Below, one piece after another: positions 1 through 9,247 of a DNA stretch of 64,000 nucleotides. Numbering within the stretch: position 1 is the first letter of the stretch; each line of letters begins with the position of its first letter. The notes below the pieces were generated by a model. The model did no database searches. It was not told the origin of the DNA and was given only the letters and a program-made list of their open reading frames with translations. The position numbers were made by a program, and so were the translations under genes. The DNA is from Streptomyces solicavernae (GTDB taxonomy: Bacteria; Actinomycetota; Actinomycetes; Streptomycetales; Streptomycetaceae). Location: positions 1 through 64,000 of the forward strand of contig NZ_JASCIR010000018.1 in assembly GCF_029968095.1 (NCBI RefSeq), in the 5' to 3' direction.

Positions 1-23
1 TGGAAGAGGTTAAACTCGGACCC

Positions 24-509
24 ATGCGCGTGTACCTCGGCTCGGATCATGCCGGCTACGAACTCAAGAACCACCTCGCCGAATGGCTCAAGGCCCATGG
101 GCACGAGCCCGTGGACTGCGGCCCCCACATCTACGACGCCCAGGACGACTACCCGCCGTTCTGCCTCCGCGCCGCCGAGCGGACGGCCGCGGACCCGGAC
201 GCCCTCGGCATCGTGATCGGCGGCTCCGGCAACGGCGAGCAGATCGCCGCGAACAAGGTCAAGGGCGTCCGCTGCGCCCTCGCCTGGAGCGAGCAGACCG
301 CTGCGCTCGGCCGTGAGCACAACAACGCGAACGTGGTGTCGATCGGCGGCCGCATGCACACCCTCGACGAGGCGACGAAGTTCGTGGAGATCTTCCTGTC
401 GACGCCGTACTCGGACGAGGAGCGGCACACGCGCCGCATCGAGATGCTGTCGGCGTACGAGACGACGGGCGAGCTGCCGCCGATTCCGGCCCACCACCCG
501 CAGTCGTAA
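24..509 (+). CDS. rpiB: Ribose-5-phosphate isomerase B (RpiB/LacAB family)
   Basis: Interconverts ribose 5-phosphate and ribulose 5-phosphate in the non-oxidative pentose phosphate pathway; cytosolic. The 161-residue product is full length for the family. The N-terminus carries SDHAGYELK (about residues 7-15), and the phosphate/active-site loop GGSGNGEQIAANK lies at about 66-78. In this loop the Cys used as base in E. coli RpiB is replaced, and Glu72 of GNGE is the likely base, as in mycobacterial RpiB. The ATG is preceded by a GGAAGAGG Shine-Dalgarno at the left window edge. It ends before an inverted repeat at 553-622. Confidence 0.95.
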   Translation: MRVYLGSDHAGYELKNHLAEWLKAHGHEPVDCGPHIYDAQDDYPPFCLRAAERTAADPDALGIVIGGSGNGEQIAANKVKGVRCALAWSEQTAALGREHNNANVVSIGGRMHTLDEATKFVEIFLSTPYSDEERHTRRIEMLSAYETTGELPPIPAHHPQS

Positions 510-552
510 GTCCGAGGTCGCCTCGGGCACCGTCGATCGCCCTCCGGGCTCG

Positions 553-622
553 TCCTCAAGCGCCGGACGGGCTGGATTTGCCGGCCGGGCCCGCGAATTT
601 CAGCCCCTCCGGCGTTTGAGGA
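553..622. repeat. Long imperfect inverted repeat, probable terminator
   Basis: Arms 553-574 (TCCTCAAGCGCCGGACGGGCTG) and 601-622 pair almost completely around a 26-nt loop. It sits between rpiB and the glycosylase gene. This arm sequence is, from memory, a frequent intergenic palindrome in Streptomyces; its function here is inferred to be transcription termination. Confidence 0.6.
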
Positions 623-716
623 GGCCCGTCCGGCAGGACTTTCGGGAAGGGGCGGGGAGGGGGTCGAACCCGCGCCACGGAGCCGCACCCGTACACGAAC
701 GTGCAAGGAGACCGCC

Positions 717-1538
717 GTGCCCGAGGGGCACACCATCCACCGCCTGGCGGCCGACCACCGAGACCGCTTCCTCGACCGGCAGGTCCGGGCATCCAGCCCC
801 CAGGGCAAGTTCAGCGACGCGGCAGCCCTCCTCGACAACCAGCTGATGGACACCGCCGACGCCCACGGCAAACACCTCTTCCTCGGCTTCGGCCCGGCCG
901 GCCACGTCCACATCCACCTCGGCCTCTTCGGCAAGCTGAACTTCGGCGCCGTACCCGCCCCGCCGCCCACCGACACCGTCCGCCTCCGCCTCGTCGGCCC
1001 CACCGCGTACGCGGACCTGCGCGGGCCCACGACCTGCGCGCTCATCACGGACGCCGAGAAGCAGGCGATACACGAACGCCTCGGCCCCGACCCGCTGCGC
1101 CCCGTCGACGGCACCACGAACGACCCGGACAGGGCCTGGCGGCGGATCTCCCGCTCCCGTACCACCGTCGCCGCGCTCCTCATGGACCAGAAGGTCATCG
1201 CGGGCGTCGGCAACGTCTACCGCGCCGAGGTCCTGTTCCGGCACGGCATCGACCCGTACCGCCCGGGCCGGGACCTCGCGTACGCGGAGTGGACCGCGGT
1301 CTGGGACGATCTCGTCGGGCTGATGCGGGAGGGCGTGCGCCACAACCGCATCGACACCGTCCGCCCCGCGCACACCCCGGAGGCGATGGGCCGCCCGCCG
1401 AGGGTGGACGACCACGGCGGCGAGGTGTACGTCTACCGCAGGGCGAACCAGCCCTGCCACATCTGTGGCGGCGAGATCCGCACCGCCGATCTCGCCGCCC
1501 GCAACCTGTTCTGGTGCCCGGACTGCCAGCGGACGTAG
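717..1538 (+). CDS. Fpg/Nei family DNA glycosylase (Nei2-type)
   Basis: Bifunctional base-excision repair enzyme that removes oxidised bases and cleaves the abasic strand. The chain begins MPEGHTIHRLA: Pro2 would form the Schiff base after Met removal and Glu3 is the partner acid. A helix-two-turn-helix region lies mid-protein (about 140-200). The C-terminus is a four-Cys zinc finger, with CHICGG near residue 248 and CPDC near 268. The MPEGH start fits the endonuclease VIII/Nei2 branch rather than MutM (MPELP). GTG start with AAGGAG 7 nt upstream. 273 aa, complete. Confidence 0.93.
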   Translation: MPEGHTIHRLAADHRDRFLDRQVRASSPQGKFSDAAALLDNQLMDTADAHGKHLFLGFGPAGHVHIHLGLFGKLNFGAVPAPPPTDTVRLRLVGPTAYADLRGPTTCALITDAEKQAIHERLGPDPLRPVDGTTNDPDRAWRRISRSRTTVAALLMDQKVIAGVGNVYRAEVLFRHGIDPYRPGRDLAYAEWTAVWDDLVGLMREGVRHNRIDTVRPAHTPEAMGRPPRVDDHGGEVYVYRRANQPCHICGGEIRTADLAARNLFWCPDCQRT

Positions 1539-1659
1539 CAACTCCGCGTGAGCGAGGGGATGTTCGCCCGTCATATCCGGGCCCGCCACCCGCTCGACCG
1601 AGGGACAACCGGGACCTCCCGTGCGCATCTCCACCCAGGCTGTATAGAGTCCGCGAGCA

Positions 1660-2835
1660 ATGGCGGTACGACATCGGAGCCGCCGCGACCCCGAGCGGCG
1701 CGCGGCGGCGGAGACGTTCCCGGCCCGGTTGCGCAAGCGTCTGCACCGGGCCCGCATCGGGCTGCGCAGATCCGGTGTCGACTACTTCCGCGGCGACGGC
1801 TCCGACTGGATCGCCCTGGCCGGGCTGCTCCTCACCGTCCCGGTGATCGCCTTCGGCACGCTCGCCGTGCCGGTCTGGTTCTCGCCCGCCCTGCTCGTCC
1901 TGCCGATCGTCGCGGGCGGCCTGCTGCTCCGCCCGGCCAGCCTGCTCGGCCTGTACGCGGCGGCCGCCGGCGCGCTGATCGTCGAGTCGGTGTGGCTCGG
2001 CCCGTACACCGAAGGGCCCTCGCGGGTCACCCCCGGCATCATCCTGACCGTCGCGGCCTGCGGGTTCTTCGGGCTTGTCATCGCCCAGTTCCGCAGCCGG
2101 GTCGGGGTGCCGTGGCGGCGCGGCGGCACGATGCTGTTCGACCTGCGTGAACGCATCAAGACCCAGAGCAAGCTGCCCAAGCTGCCGCCCGGGTGGCACC
2201 GCGAGATGGCGCTGCGCCCGGCCGGCGGCCAGTCGTTCTCCGGTGACTTCGTGGTGGCGGCGCGTACGAGCGGCGGGCGCACCCTCGAAGTCGTCCTCAC
2301 CGACGTGTCCGGCAAGGGCATGGACGCGGGCTCCCGTGCGCTGCTGCTGTCCGGCGCGTTCGGCGGGCTGCTCGGCTCGCTGCCGCCGCACCGCTTCCTG
2401 CCCGCGGCCAACGGCTACCTGCTCCGCCAGGACTGGGACGAGGGTTTCGCGACGTCGATCCACCTCGCGCTCGACCTGGACTCCGGGGACTACGAACTCC
2501 TCTCCGCCGGCCACCCGCCCGCCGTCCAGCTGCACGCCGGTACCGGCCGCTGGGAGGAGAAGTCCGCCGAGGGGCCGCTGCTCGGGGTGTACGACGGGGC
2601 GCAGTTCGACCCCGTGAAGGGGTGCCTGCGCCCCGGCGACGTGCTGATGCTGTTCACCGACGGCCTGGTGGAGACGGCCGAGCGGGATCTCTCCGAGGGG
2701 ATCGACCGGCTGACCGGCGAGGCCGACCGCTACGTTGCCGGGGGCTTTCACGGGGCGGCGTGGCACCTCATCGAGGCCGTGGCGAAGGATGTCAACGACG
2801 ACCGGGCGTTGCTGCTGATCTGCCGGGACGCGTAG
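1660..2835 (+). CDS. Membrane-anchored PP2C-type (SpoIIE domain) serine phosphatase
   Basis: Metal-dependent Ser/Thr phosphatase, probably acting on an anti-anti-sigma factor or similar regulator (substrate unknown). The first 40 residues are Arg-rich and cytoplasmic. About four hydrophobic segments follow (roughly 50-150), then a cytoplasmic SpoIIE/PP2C domain. Metal-binding acids are visible in FSGDF, TDVSGKGMDA, LFTDGLVE and NDDRALL. No GAF, PAS or kinase domain is present, so input may come from the membrane part. No clear Shine-Dalgarno; a TAGAGT box lies 9 nt before the ATG, so the mRNA leader is probably very short. 391 aa. Confidence 0.88.
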   Translation: MAVRHRSRRDPERRAAAETFPARLRKRLHRARIGLRRSGVDYFRGDGSDWIALAGLLLTVPVIAFGTLAVPVWFSPALLVLPIVAGGLLLRPASLLGLYAAAAGALIVESVWLGPYTEGPSRVTPGIILTVAACGFFGLVIAQFRSRVGVPWRRGGTMLFDLRERIKTQSKLPKLPPGWHREMALRPAGGQSFSGDFVVAARTSGGRTLEVVLTDVSGKGMDAGSRALLLSGAFGGLLGSLPPHRFLPAANGYLLRQDWDEGFATSIHLALDLDSGDYELLSAGHPPAVQLHAGTGRWEEKSAEGPLLGVYDGAQFDPVKGCLRPGDVLMLFTDGLVETAERDLSEGIDRLTGEADRYVAGGFHGAAWHLIEAVAKDVNDDRALLLICRDA

Positions 2836-2919
2836 GCGGATTGCCGTCCGCGGGGCGCTGTTCCGTCGCCGGGAGGGGGGGGCGGATTGCCGTCCGCGGG
2901 GCGCTGTTCCGTCGCCGGG
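2835..2919. repeat. 39-bp direct repeat, two copies
   Basis: Identical 39-bp blocks at 2835-2873 and 2881-2919, separated by 7 bp of G-rich DNA. The first copy begins at the last base of the phosphatase TAG stop codon. Confidence 0.9.
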
Positions 2920-2945
2920 TGCGGGCCTTCCCGGGCGGGCGGGAC

Positions 2946-4202
2946 TCACACCCCGGCGCCGACCCGCTCCTCGGCCGGCCTCGCAGGAACCCCGCGCCGG
3001 CCGGGCAGAACCCGCGCAAGCAACGGCGACCGCCCCGCCGCAAGGGGCCCGAGAACCGCGAGCAGCAACACGTACCCCGCGATGAACGGCGACAGCCGCT
3101 CGTCCAGACCCGCGGCAGCGGCCATCGTGGCGAGGATCAGCGCGAACTCCCCACGCGCGAGGAGCGTCGTCGAGATGTTCGCCGCGGGCCCGGGCCCGAA
3201 GTCGTACACCTTCGCCGCGGCGAGCCCCGCGAGGATGTTCATGACCAGCGTCAGCACCACCGCGGCCAGCACCGGCCACAGCACCGTCGGCAGGTCGCCG
3301 GGGTCGATGGAGAGGCCGAAGGCGAAGAAGAAGATCGCACCGAAGGCGTCCCGCAGCGGGTGCACCAGCTTCAGGATGCGCTCGCCGGACGTCGTGGAGC
3401 CGAGCATCAGGCCGACCATGAACGCCCCGATCGCGTCCGCGACCCCGAACCACTCGGAGACCCCGGCGACGAACACGGCCGCGCCCAGGAAGGAGATGAC
3501 AAGGAGCTCGTCGTCCCGGGTGTTGATGAACCGGCCGACCACCCGCGTGCCGAACCGCGCGGCGAGCGCGAGCAGCAGCAGGAAGCCGAAGGCCTTGCCC
3601 CCGTCCATCAGCGCCGAGGCGAGGCTGTCGGCGCCGGACAGGATGGGCTGGAGCGCGGCCAGGTAGAGGGCGAGGAACACGTCCTCGACCACGATGATCC
3701 CGAGGATCGGCTTGGTCTCCGGGTTGCCGAGCCGGCCCGTGTCCACCAGGACCTTGGTGACGATCGCCGACGACGAGATGCCGAGTACCCCGGCGAGGAC
3801 CAGCGCCTCGGAGGTGCCCCAGCCGAGGGCGAATCCGAAGCCCAGGCCCGCGCCGACGTTCAGCACGAGGTACGCCCCGCCCGCCAGGGCCATCTTGCGG
3901 CCGCCCGCCTTGAGGTCGTCCAGGTGGAATTCGAGGCCGAGGTAGAAGAGCAGCAGCACCAGGCCGAGCGCCGAGAGCATTTCCAGGTCGTGCGGGTCGG
4001 AGAGCAGCACCACGCCGGGTGTGTGCGGGCCGAGGAGGATCCCGGCCAGGATGAACAGCGGGATGGTGGGCAGTCCGATCCGGCCGCCGAGCCGGGCGAG
4101 GACTGCGGCGGCGAGGAAGGCGCCGCCCATGGCTATCAAGGTGTCTGCGTGTCCGATGGGCCGTACCTCCGTGTCGGGTCGTGCGCGGTCGGGTCGCCGC
4201 AT
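2946..4202 (-). CDS. Monovalent cation:proton antiporter, CPA2/KefB-like
   Basis: Integral membrane Na+ or K+/H+ exchanger. The 418-residue chain has about 11-13 hydrophobic segments typical of the Na_H_Exchanger domain. It includes LGISSSAIVTKVL and the acidic helix IIVVEDVFLALYLA, where the VED replaces the ND/DD pair of other subfamilies. There is no C-terminal RCK (TrkA-N) domain, and no KhtT/TrkA-C partner gene is adjacent, so regulation is unclear. The ATG at 4202 is supported by GAGGGGG 8 nt upstream. It is divergent from the HD gene at 4386; the 180-bp gap between them is AT-richer and probably holds both promoters. Confidence 0.88.
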   Translation of the reverse strand: MRRPDRARPDTEVRPIGHADTLIAMGGAFLAAAVLARLGGRIGLPTIPLFILAGILLGPHTPGVVLLSDPHDLEMLSALGLVLLLFYLGLEFHLDDLKAGGRKMALAGGAYLVLNVGAGLGFGFALGWGTSEALVLAGVLGISSSAIVTKVLVDTGRLGNPETKPILGIIVVEDVFLALYLAALQPILSGADSLASALMDGGKAFGFLLLLALAARFGTRVVGRFINTRDDELLVISFLGAAVFVAGVSEWFGVADAIGAFMVGLMLGSTTSGERILKLVHPLRDAFGAIFFFAFGLSIDPGDLPTVLWPVLAAVVLTLVMNILAGLAAAKVYDFGPGPAANISTTLLARGEFALILATMAAAAGLDERLSPFIAGYVLLLAVLGPLAAGRSPLLARVLPGRRGVPARPAEERVGAGV

Positions 4203-4385
4203 GCGAGACGCCCCCTCGGCATGGCAAAGGGAGCGTCAAGAACGCGTCAATATTTAGGTTACCAAACGATCGAGGGGAAACTGTTTGAAGGTGAAACTGA
4301 GGGACCGGTGCCGGGCCGCTCCGCCGCGTACGGGAGAATGCCCGGCAGGGATGCGCAGCAGGGCCTGCGCGGGAGGGGGACGGGG

Positions 4386-4850
4386 ATGGAGCGGCAGCAG
4401 CGGCGGCTGAGCCTCGCCGAGGTCGAAGCCCTCGCCCGGGACGCCCACGCCACCCAGACCGACAAGGCAGGCCGCCCCTACACCGAACACCTCGCCGCGG
4501 TCGCCGAGGGGGTCCGCGCCCGGGGCGGCGACGACGAACAGATCGCCGCGGCCTGGCTGCACGATGCGATCGAGGACGCCGCCCTCACCGAGCAGTGGCT
4601 GGCCGACGCCCCGCTCGCGGCCCGTACGAAGCAGATCGTCCTGGCCCTCACCAAGCGCCCCGGCGAGACCCCGCAGCGCTACGCCGACCGCATCCTCGCG
4701 ACCCCCGGCGCCACCCTCGTCAAAACCGCCGATCTCGCGCACAACGCCGATCCGGCCCGGCTCGCCGCCCTGGACGAGCCGACACGGGCCCGGCTCACTC
4801 GCAAGTACGCGGACATGCGCGGCCTGCTCGGCCTCCGGGACGACGTATGA
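4386..4850 (+). CDS. Small HD-domain hydrolase, SpoT/Mesh1-like
   Basis: A 154-residue protein consisting almost entirely of one HD domain. Metal-ligand motifs are visible: the first His in the TEHLA segment, LHDAIED (HDxxED) at about residue 58, and KTADLAHNAD at about 116. The HDxxED plus DLxHNxD pattern resembles the ppGpp hydrolase half of RelA/SpoT and stand-alone small alarmone hydrolases. Substrate is therefore inferred, not shown. ATG start with a GGGAGGGGG Shine-Dalgarno. The TGA overlaps the ATG of the next gene (ATGA), implying translational coupling to the EccD-like protein. Confidence 0.75.
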   Translation: MERQQRRLSLAEVEALARDAHATQTDKAGRPYTEHLAAVAEGVRARGGDDEQIAAAWLHDAIEDAALTEQWLADAPLAARTKQIVLALTKRPGETPQRYADRILATPGATLVKTADLAHNADPARLAALDEPTRARLTRKYADMRGLLGLRDDV

Positions 4851-6010
4851 CATTCCCGGAGAGGTTCCCGCGCGTGGTGAACGTGGTGGGTGGGGTGGAC
4901 GCCTCGGCGGAGCCGCACGACGACATGACCGCGGCGGCCGGGCGGCTCGACCTGCGGTCCTGGCGCTGGCGCCCCGCCGCGCGCCGTCCGGTCGCGGCCG
5001 TCGCCGGCGTCCTGTTCGCCGCCGTCGCGGCCCTGTTCGCCCGCGCCGCCTACCCGGCGGGCCCGGTGGCGTACGGACTGCTCGGCGCCGCCCTCGTCAT
5101 CGCCGCCGTCGGCGCGCTCACCGCCCGGCTCGGGCCCGGCCCGGTCGACGGGGCCGTCGCCGCGCGCGGCAACCGCGCGCTCGCCGCCGTACTGCTGCTG
5201 ATCGCGGGCCTGTTCGCCGTGGCGGGCGCCTGGACCGCGGCCGACGCGCACGCGCTGCCCGGCCCGGCCCGGCTCGCCGTCACCTCGGCCGCCCTCGCGC
5301 TCGGCCTGCTGCTGCTCGGGCTCTGCACGCCGTTCGCGCGCGCCGGACTCGTCGGCGCGGGCGCCGCCGCCGGGCTCACCGCGCTGTGGGAACTGGCCGC
5401 GCTCGTCGTCGGCGGCGACCCGGCCCTGCTCGGCGCGCTGCTCGCGCCCGCCTCGCTCGTCCTGCTCGGCCTGCTGCCCCGCCTCGCGCTGCGCGCCACC
5501 GGCCTGACGGCCATCGACGACCGGCGCGCGGCGGGCAGTTCGGTCAGCCGCCACCACGTCGCCGACGCGCTCGCCGACACCCACCGCGGCCTCGTCGCCG
5601 CCACCGTCCTCACGGCGGCCTCCGCGGCGGCAGCTGGCTGGCTGCTCACCTCGGCCGCGCCCACGCCGTGGACGGTCCTGACCACCGCGGTCACCGCCGT
5701 CGTCCTGCTCGCCAGGGCCCGGGCGTTCCCGCTGGCCGTCGAGGTCGTCGCGGTGTTCGCGGCCGCCGCCGTGCTCGTCGTACGGCTCGCGCAGCTGTGG
5801 CTGCGCGGCACGGACGGGGCAGGGCCGCTGCTGCTCCTCGGCCTGGCCGCGGCCCTGCCGCTGCTCGCCCTCGTGCTGCAGCCCGCGCCGCCGCTCGCGC
5901 AGCGGCTGCGGCGCGCGGCCGACCTGGTCGAGTCGATCGGAGTGGTCGGCCTGTTGCCGCTCACGGTCGGAGTGTTCGGTGTGTACGCGCACCTGCTCGG
6001 CGGATCCTGA
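4847..6010 (+). CDS. EccD-like polytopic membrane protein
   Basis: 387 residues with about 11 hydrophobic segments starting near residue 50. The spacing and a mid-protein LLPRLALRATGL segment resemble EccD, the membrane pore component of type VII (ESX) secretion. The N-terminal ubiquitin-like YukD domain normally found in EccD is absent or reduced to a 45-residue tail. The ATG overlaps the HD gene stop, and an EspI-like ATPase follows 22 bp downstream, mirroring the EspI/EccD1 adjacency in mycobacterial ESX-1. No EccB, EccC, EccE or WXG100 gene is in the window, so secretion is not established. Moderate confidence in family, low in function. Confidence 0.62.
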   Translation: MTFPERFPRVVNVVGGVDASAEPHDDMTAAAGRLDLRSWRWRPAARRPVAAVAGVLFAAVAALFARAAYPAGPVAYGLLGAALVIAAVGALTARLGPGPVDGAVAARGNRALAAVLLLIAGLFAVAGAWTAADAHALPGPARLAVTSAALALGLLLLGLCTPFARAGLVGAGAAAGLTALWELAALVVGGDPALLGALLAPASLVLLGLLPRLALRATGLTAIDDRRAAGSSVSRHHVADALADTHRGLVAATVLTAASAAAAGWLLTSAAPTPWTVLTTAVTAVVLLARARAFPLAVEVVAVFAAAAVLVVRLAQLWLRGTDGAGPLLLLGLAAALPLLALVLQPAPPLAQRLRRAADLVESIGVVGLLPLTVGVFGVYAHLLGGS

Positions 6011-6032
6011 ACGGGCAGCAGGGGAGAGGGAC

Positions 6033-7451
6033 ATGATGCCGAACGGAGACCAGGACCGGCCCGAACTGGGCACGGGTACGGAGACGGGTACGGGTACGGA
6101 GACAGTGCGCGGGCGCGGGCCGTCCTTGGCGAAGGCCACGGACCGCCCGGGCGCCGCCCCGCCCGTACTGGACGACTTCGCCGAGCCCGCACCCGAGCCT
6201 GCACCCGCGCCCGAGGCCGCGCCCGAGCCCGCGCTGGCTCCTGCTCCTGCTCCTGCTCCTGCTCCGGTGTCCGCCGCGCTGCCGCCCGTGCGGGCCGTCG
6301 GCTCGGAGGAGGTGACGGCGGTCATCCCGTCCGTCCCGATGCCGCCCCCGGCCCCGTCCCCCGCGCCGGACGTCTCGCCCACGCCCCCGCTCGGCCGCCC
6401 CACGGAACCCCTGCCCGCACCGGCACCGCCCCAGCCCGCACGGCCCCAGCCCGCACCGCCCGAGCCCGCAGCCCCACAGCCCCAGGCGCCGACCCCGTAC
6501 GCCACGCCCGGCAGCACCCCCGCGTCCGGCACCTTCAGTTCGCTGCCGGTCGTGGACGACTCGCTCGCCGGGACCCGGCGCAAGCCGCGGCACGGCGAAC
6601 CGCTGGTCGGCCGCGCCCTGCGCGCCGTGCGCCGCACCGTCTCGTCCTCGGCGGCGCGCGAGGTCGCCGAGGCGTCCCGTACCGCCGAAGTGCTGCAGCA
6701 GCCGGTGGCCACGGGGCGGCAGATCGCCGTCACCTCGATCCGCGGCGGCGCGGGCAAGTCCACGGTCGCCGCGCTGCTCGGCCGTACGTATGCGCACTAC
6801 CGGCACGACCCGGTGCTCCTCGTCGAGGCCGACCCGGCGCTGGGCACGCTGCCGTTCCGGCTCGGGGCGCCCTCGCTGCGCTGGACGGTGCGCGACCTCG
6901 CCGGGATGCTCGAACCGTCCATGTCCCTGCTCGACGTCACCGGCTATCTCGTCCAACTCCCCGACAACGCCTGGCTGTTGCCCGGCAGCAAGGGCGAGGT
7001 CGGCGCGATGCTCGACACCAAGGCGTACGAGAAGGCCATGGTGGCGCTGCGCCGCTACTTCGGCGTGACCGTGGTGGACTGCGAGACGCTGCCCGCCGAG
7101 GTGGCCCGCACGGCGCTCTCCGCCTCGCACTCCCGGGTCCTGGTCGCGCCCGCCACGTTCGAGGGCGTGGCCAGCACGCACTCCGTACTGAAGTGGATGT
7201 CGGGCCTGCCCCGGCAGGTCGTCGCGGGCACGGTCGTCGTCCTCACGGAGGCGGTGCCGCACGGGGGCCTCGACGTGGACAAGGCGGTCCAGAAACTGCG
7301 CGCCACGGGAGCGGCCGTACATCTCCTGTCGTACGACCGACACCTCGCGGCCGGCGGCGAGATCAGCACGGAACTGCTCGCCCACACGACCCGGGAATCG
7401 GTCACGCAGATCGCGGCGGAGGCGCTGGCGCTGTCGCTCAGGCGCCCGTGA
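6033..7451 (+). CDS. EspI-like MinD/ParA-family ATPase with Pro-rich N-terminus
   Basis: About 190 residues of Pro/Ala/Glu-rich low-complexity sequence, including PAPAPAP runs, precede a SIMIBI ATPase domain of about 230 residues. The deviant Walker A is IRGGAGKSTVAAL, and LLVEADPALG and VTVVDCETLP correspond to the switch and Walker B strands. This Pro-rich head plus MinD-like domain is the architecture of EspI of mycobacterial ESX-1, and the gene lies just after an EccD-like gene. Probable role: nucleotide-dependent control of the adjacent membrane protein. ATG at 6033 follows GGGGAGAGGG. 472 aa. Confidence 0.72.
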   Translation: MMPNGDQDRPELGTGTETGTGTETVRGRGPSLAKATDRPGAAPPVLDDFAEPAPEPAPAPEAAPEPALAPAPAPAPAPVSAALPPVRAVGSEEVTAVIPSVPMPPPAPSPAPDVSPTPPLGRPTEPLPAPAPPQPARPQPAPPEPAAPQPQAPTPYATPGSTPASGTFSSLPVVDDSLAGTRRKPRHGEPLVGRALRAVRRTVSSSAAREVAEASRTAEVLQQPVATGRQIAVTSIRGGAGKSTVAALLGRTYAHYRHDPVLLVEADPALGTLPFRLGAPSLRWTVRDLAGMLEPSMSLLDVTGYLVQLPDNAWLLPGSKGEVGAMLDTKAYEKAMVALRRYFGVTVVDCETLPAEVARTALSASHSRVLVAPATFEGVASTHSVLKWMSGLPRQVVAGTVVVLTEAVPHGGLDVDKAVQKLRATGAAVHLLSYDRHLAAGGEISTELLAHTTRESVTQIAAEALALSLRRP

Positions 7452-7503
7452 ACATCTAGCGCGTCGGGCCGCAGTCGACGGTGCGGGCCGTCCTCCGCAA
7501 GAC

Positions 7504-8670
7504 CTACCGACGCGACCGCGCCACCGCCGCCGCGTCCCGCTTGAACGCCCACTCCATCTTCGGCTCCATCGCGAACCGGAACGCCCGCTGCACCGGCGGC
7601 GTGCACAGCACCGTGACGACGGACGCCGCGACCAGCGTCACGAAGATCTCGCCGAGCGGCGTGTGCAGCCACTCGTAGTCGTCGAACCAGCCCCAGAAGC
7701 GCGAGCCCTTGGCGAGGAAGCCGTGCAGCAGGTAGCCGTAAAGGGTGCCCGCGCCCAGGATCGTGAACCACATCTTCCGCTTGGGCACCCAGGCGAAGAA
7801 GCAGGCCACGAGGGCCAGGGAGCAGACGAGCAGTACCAGCGTCATCACGGCACCGCTCCACCACGGCGCGCCCAACTCCTGCGCGCTGTCGCGGTGGTAG
7901 AACCACGCCGACGTCATCCGGGGCGCGGCCCAGTACGCGAGCACCAGCGCGCACACGAACACCGGGATCGAGAGCAGCTTCACCTCACGGCGCCGCGCGA
8001 GCTGGAAGTGCTCCGGCTTCATGAACAGGCCGATGACGAAGAACGGCAGGAACTGCAGGACGCGCTGCAGGTCGAGGTCATTGCCGATCTCCGGCGAGAC
8101 CGAGGCGAGCACCGCGATCGCGATAGACAGCGGAATCGGCCAACGCACCAGCTTCCACAGCGGAGTGGTCATTCGCCACACGAACAGCGCGGCCAGGAAC
8201 CAGGTGAGATACCAGGGGTCGAGCAGGCTGATCGGCTGCGTCGGATCGTCGTCCGCCCACCTCTTGAAGAAGGTGTACGCGACCTCGAAGATCACGAATG
8301 GCACGAGCACGCCCGTCACCAGGCGCTTGATCCGGTCCGCGCGCATGTCGAAACTGCGCGAGAAATAGCCGGAGATCAGGATGAACGCCGGCATGTGGAA
8401 CGTGTAGACGGTCATGTACAGCGCCTCGGCGGCGCGACTTCCGTCCGTCAGCGGCTCCCACGCGTGCCCCATCGCGACCAGGACAATGGCCAGATACTTC
8501 GCGTTGTCGAAGAAGGCGTCACGCTGTTTCGCCGGCTTCGCGCCGGACGCGTTCTGCGTGTTCGCGGCGGTGGGGGTGTCCGTTCCGCCCTGCGACGGCC
8601 GCGGGCCGGGCATCGAGTGCGCCGATTCGCGCGCCGGGGGCAGCGGAGTGGAGGAGGCAGCGTGGAACAT
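7504..8670 (-). CDS. Acyltransferase-3 family membrane protein
   Basis: Polytopic membrane O-acyltransferase of the OafA/OpgC/fucose-4-O-acetylase type; acceptor unknown, probably an envelope or exported glycan. After a 40-residue Ser/Pro-rich head comes DNAKYLAIVLVAMGHAWEP, holding the conserved first-helix His region. FHMPAFILISGYFS follows, then about ten hydrophobic segments. The ATG at 8670 is favoured over GTG 8679 because TTACGA-N17-TAGGGT lies directly upstream, with 7 nt between the -10 box and the ATG (leaderless). It converges with the EspI-like gene. 388 aa. Confidence 0.88.
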   Translation of the reverse strand: MFHAASSTPLPPARESAHSMPGPRPSQGGTDTPTAANTQNASGAKPAKQRDAFFDNAKYLAIVLVAMGHAWEPLTDGSRAAEALYMTVYTFHMPAFILISGYFSRSFDMRADRIKRLVTGVLVPFVIFEVAYTFFKRWADDDPTQPISLLDPWYLTWFLAALFVWRMTTPLWKLVRWPIPLSIAIAVLASVSPEIGNDLDLQRVLQFLPFFVIGLFMKPEHFQLARRREVKLLSIPVFVCALVLAYWAAPRMTSAWFYHRDSAQELGAPWWSGAVMTLVLLVCSLALVACFFAWVPKRKMWFTILGAGTLYGYLLHGFLAKGSRFWGWFDDYEWLHTPLGEIFVTLVAASVVTVLCTPPVQRAFRFAMEPKMEWAFKRDAAAVARSRR

Positions 8671-8677
8671 CTGAGGC

Positions 8678-8706
8678 ACCCTAGCGGCGGATGAGTGTTT
8701 TCGTAA
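8678..8706 (-). promoter_or_regulatory. Promoter of the acyltransferase gene (leaderless)
   Basis: On the minus strand, TTACGA (8701-8706), a 17-bp spacer and TAGGGT (8678-8683) are followed after 7 nt by the ATG at 8670. No Shine-Dalgarno is present. Confidence 0.55.
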
Positions 8707-9241
8707 AACCCTCTGAGGACTCCCGGCGCAATTTCCGCTTATGCCTGTCCGAGTATCCGCACTTGAGGTGACGTACGGTCGACGGTGACGAAGTCGCCTT
8801 GGTGATCGGTCTCACCAATACGGCCTCAAATGGCGCCCGTTGCGACCCATACATCCCGTTTAATTGGGGCATAACGCCCGCAGGTGACTCTGGGGAAATG
8901 TCGTGGCCTTGTACGCGCAATTCCAATTACCTGTGAACGCGCTGTGCGCCCCGCGCCCCGCGCCCCGCGCCCCGAACTCCGAAACGATCAAGCCGAAATC
9001 CGTAACCGGCACACAGGTCGAATTCCGGCCAGGGAGTGGACTTTTGGCCCTTGCCGTCCCGCGCGCCCCGGCCGTTCCCATACGCCCCGGGGGTGCGCCG
9101 GTGCCGCGCAGGGCCGTGCGGGCGTGCGTGTCATTGGCCAACGATGTGTCACCCGCCGCATAGCAAGGGCCCGTTGGTGGCACCATGGTTCTGGCGGGGG
9201 TGTGCGGGGTGCGTGCCTCCGAGCGGGAGTGCGGACCGACC
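8707..9241. other. Non-coding stretch upstream of the small membrane protein
   Basis: More than 500 bp without a convincing gene. The first 230 bp are clearly less GC-rich than the surroundings. A short tandem CGCCCCG run lies near 8947-8970. No tRNA, riboswitch or strong hairpin was recognised. It separates two divergent promoters. Confidence 0.5.
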
Positions 9242-9247
9242 TAGGGT

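Noticed and set aside
1195..4239. A 1014-codon minus-strand frame overlapping the glycosylase, phosphatase and antiporter genes
   Set aside because: It overlaps three clearly identified genes and has no domain. The real minus-strand gene here is the antiporter in another frame.
8860..9186. 108-codon minus-strand frame in the 8.7-9.2 kb gap
   Set aside because: Weak codon bias, no ribosome site, and the region looks like a promoter-bearing intergenic stretch.
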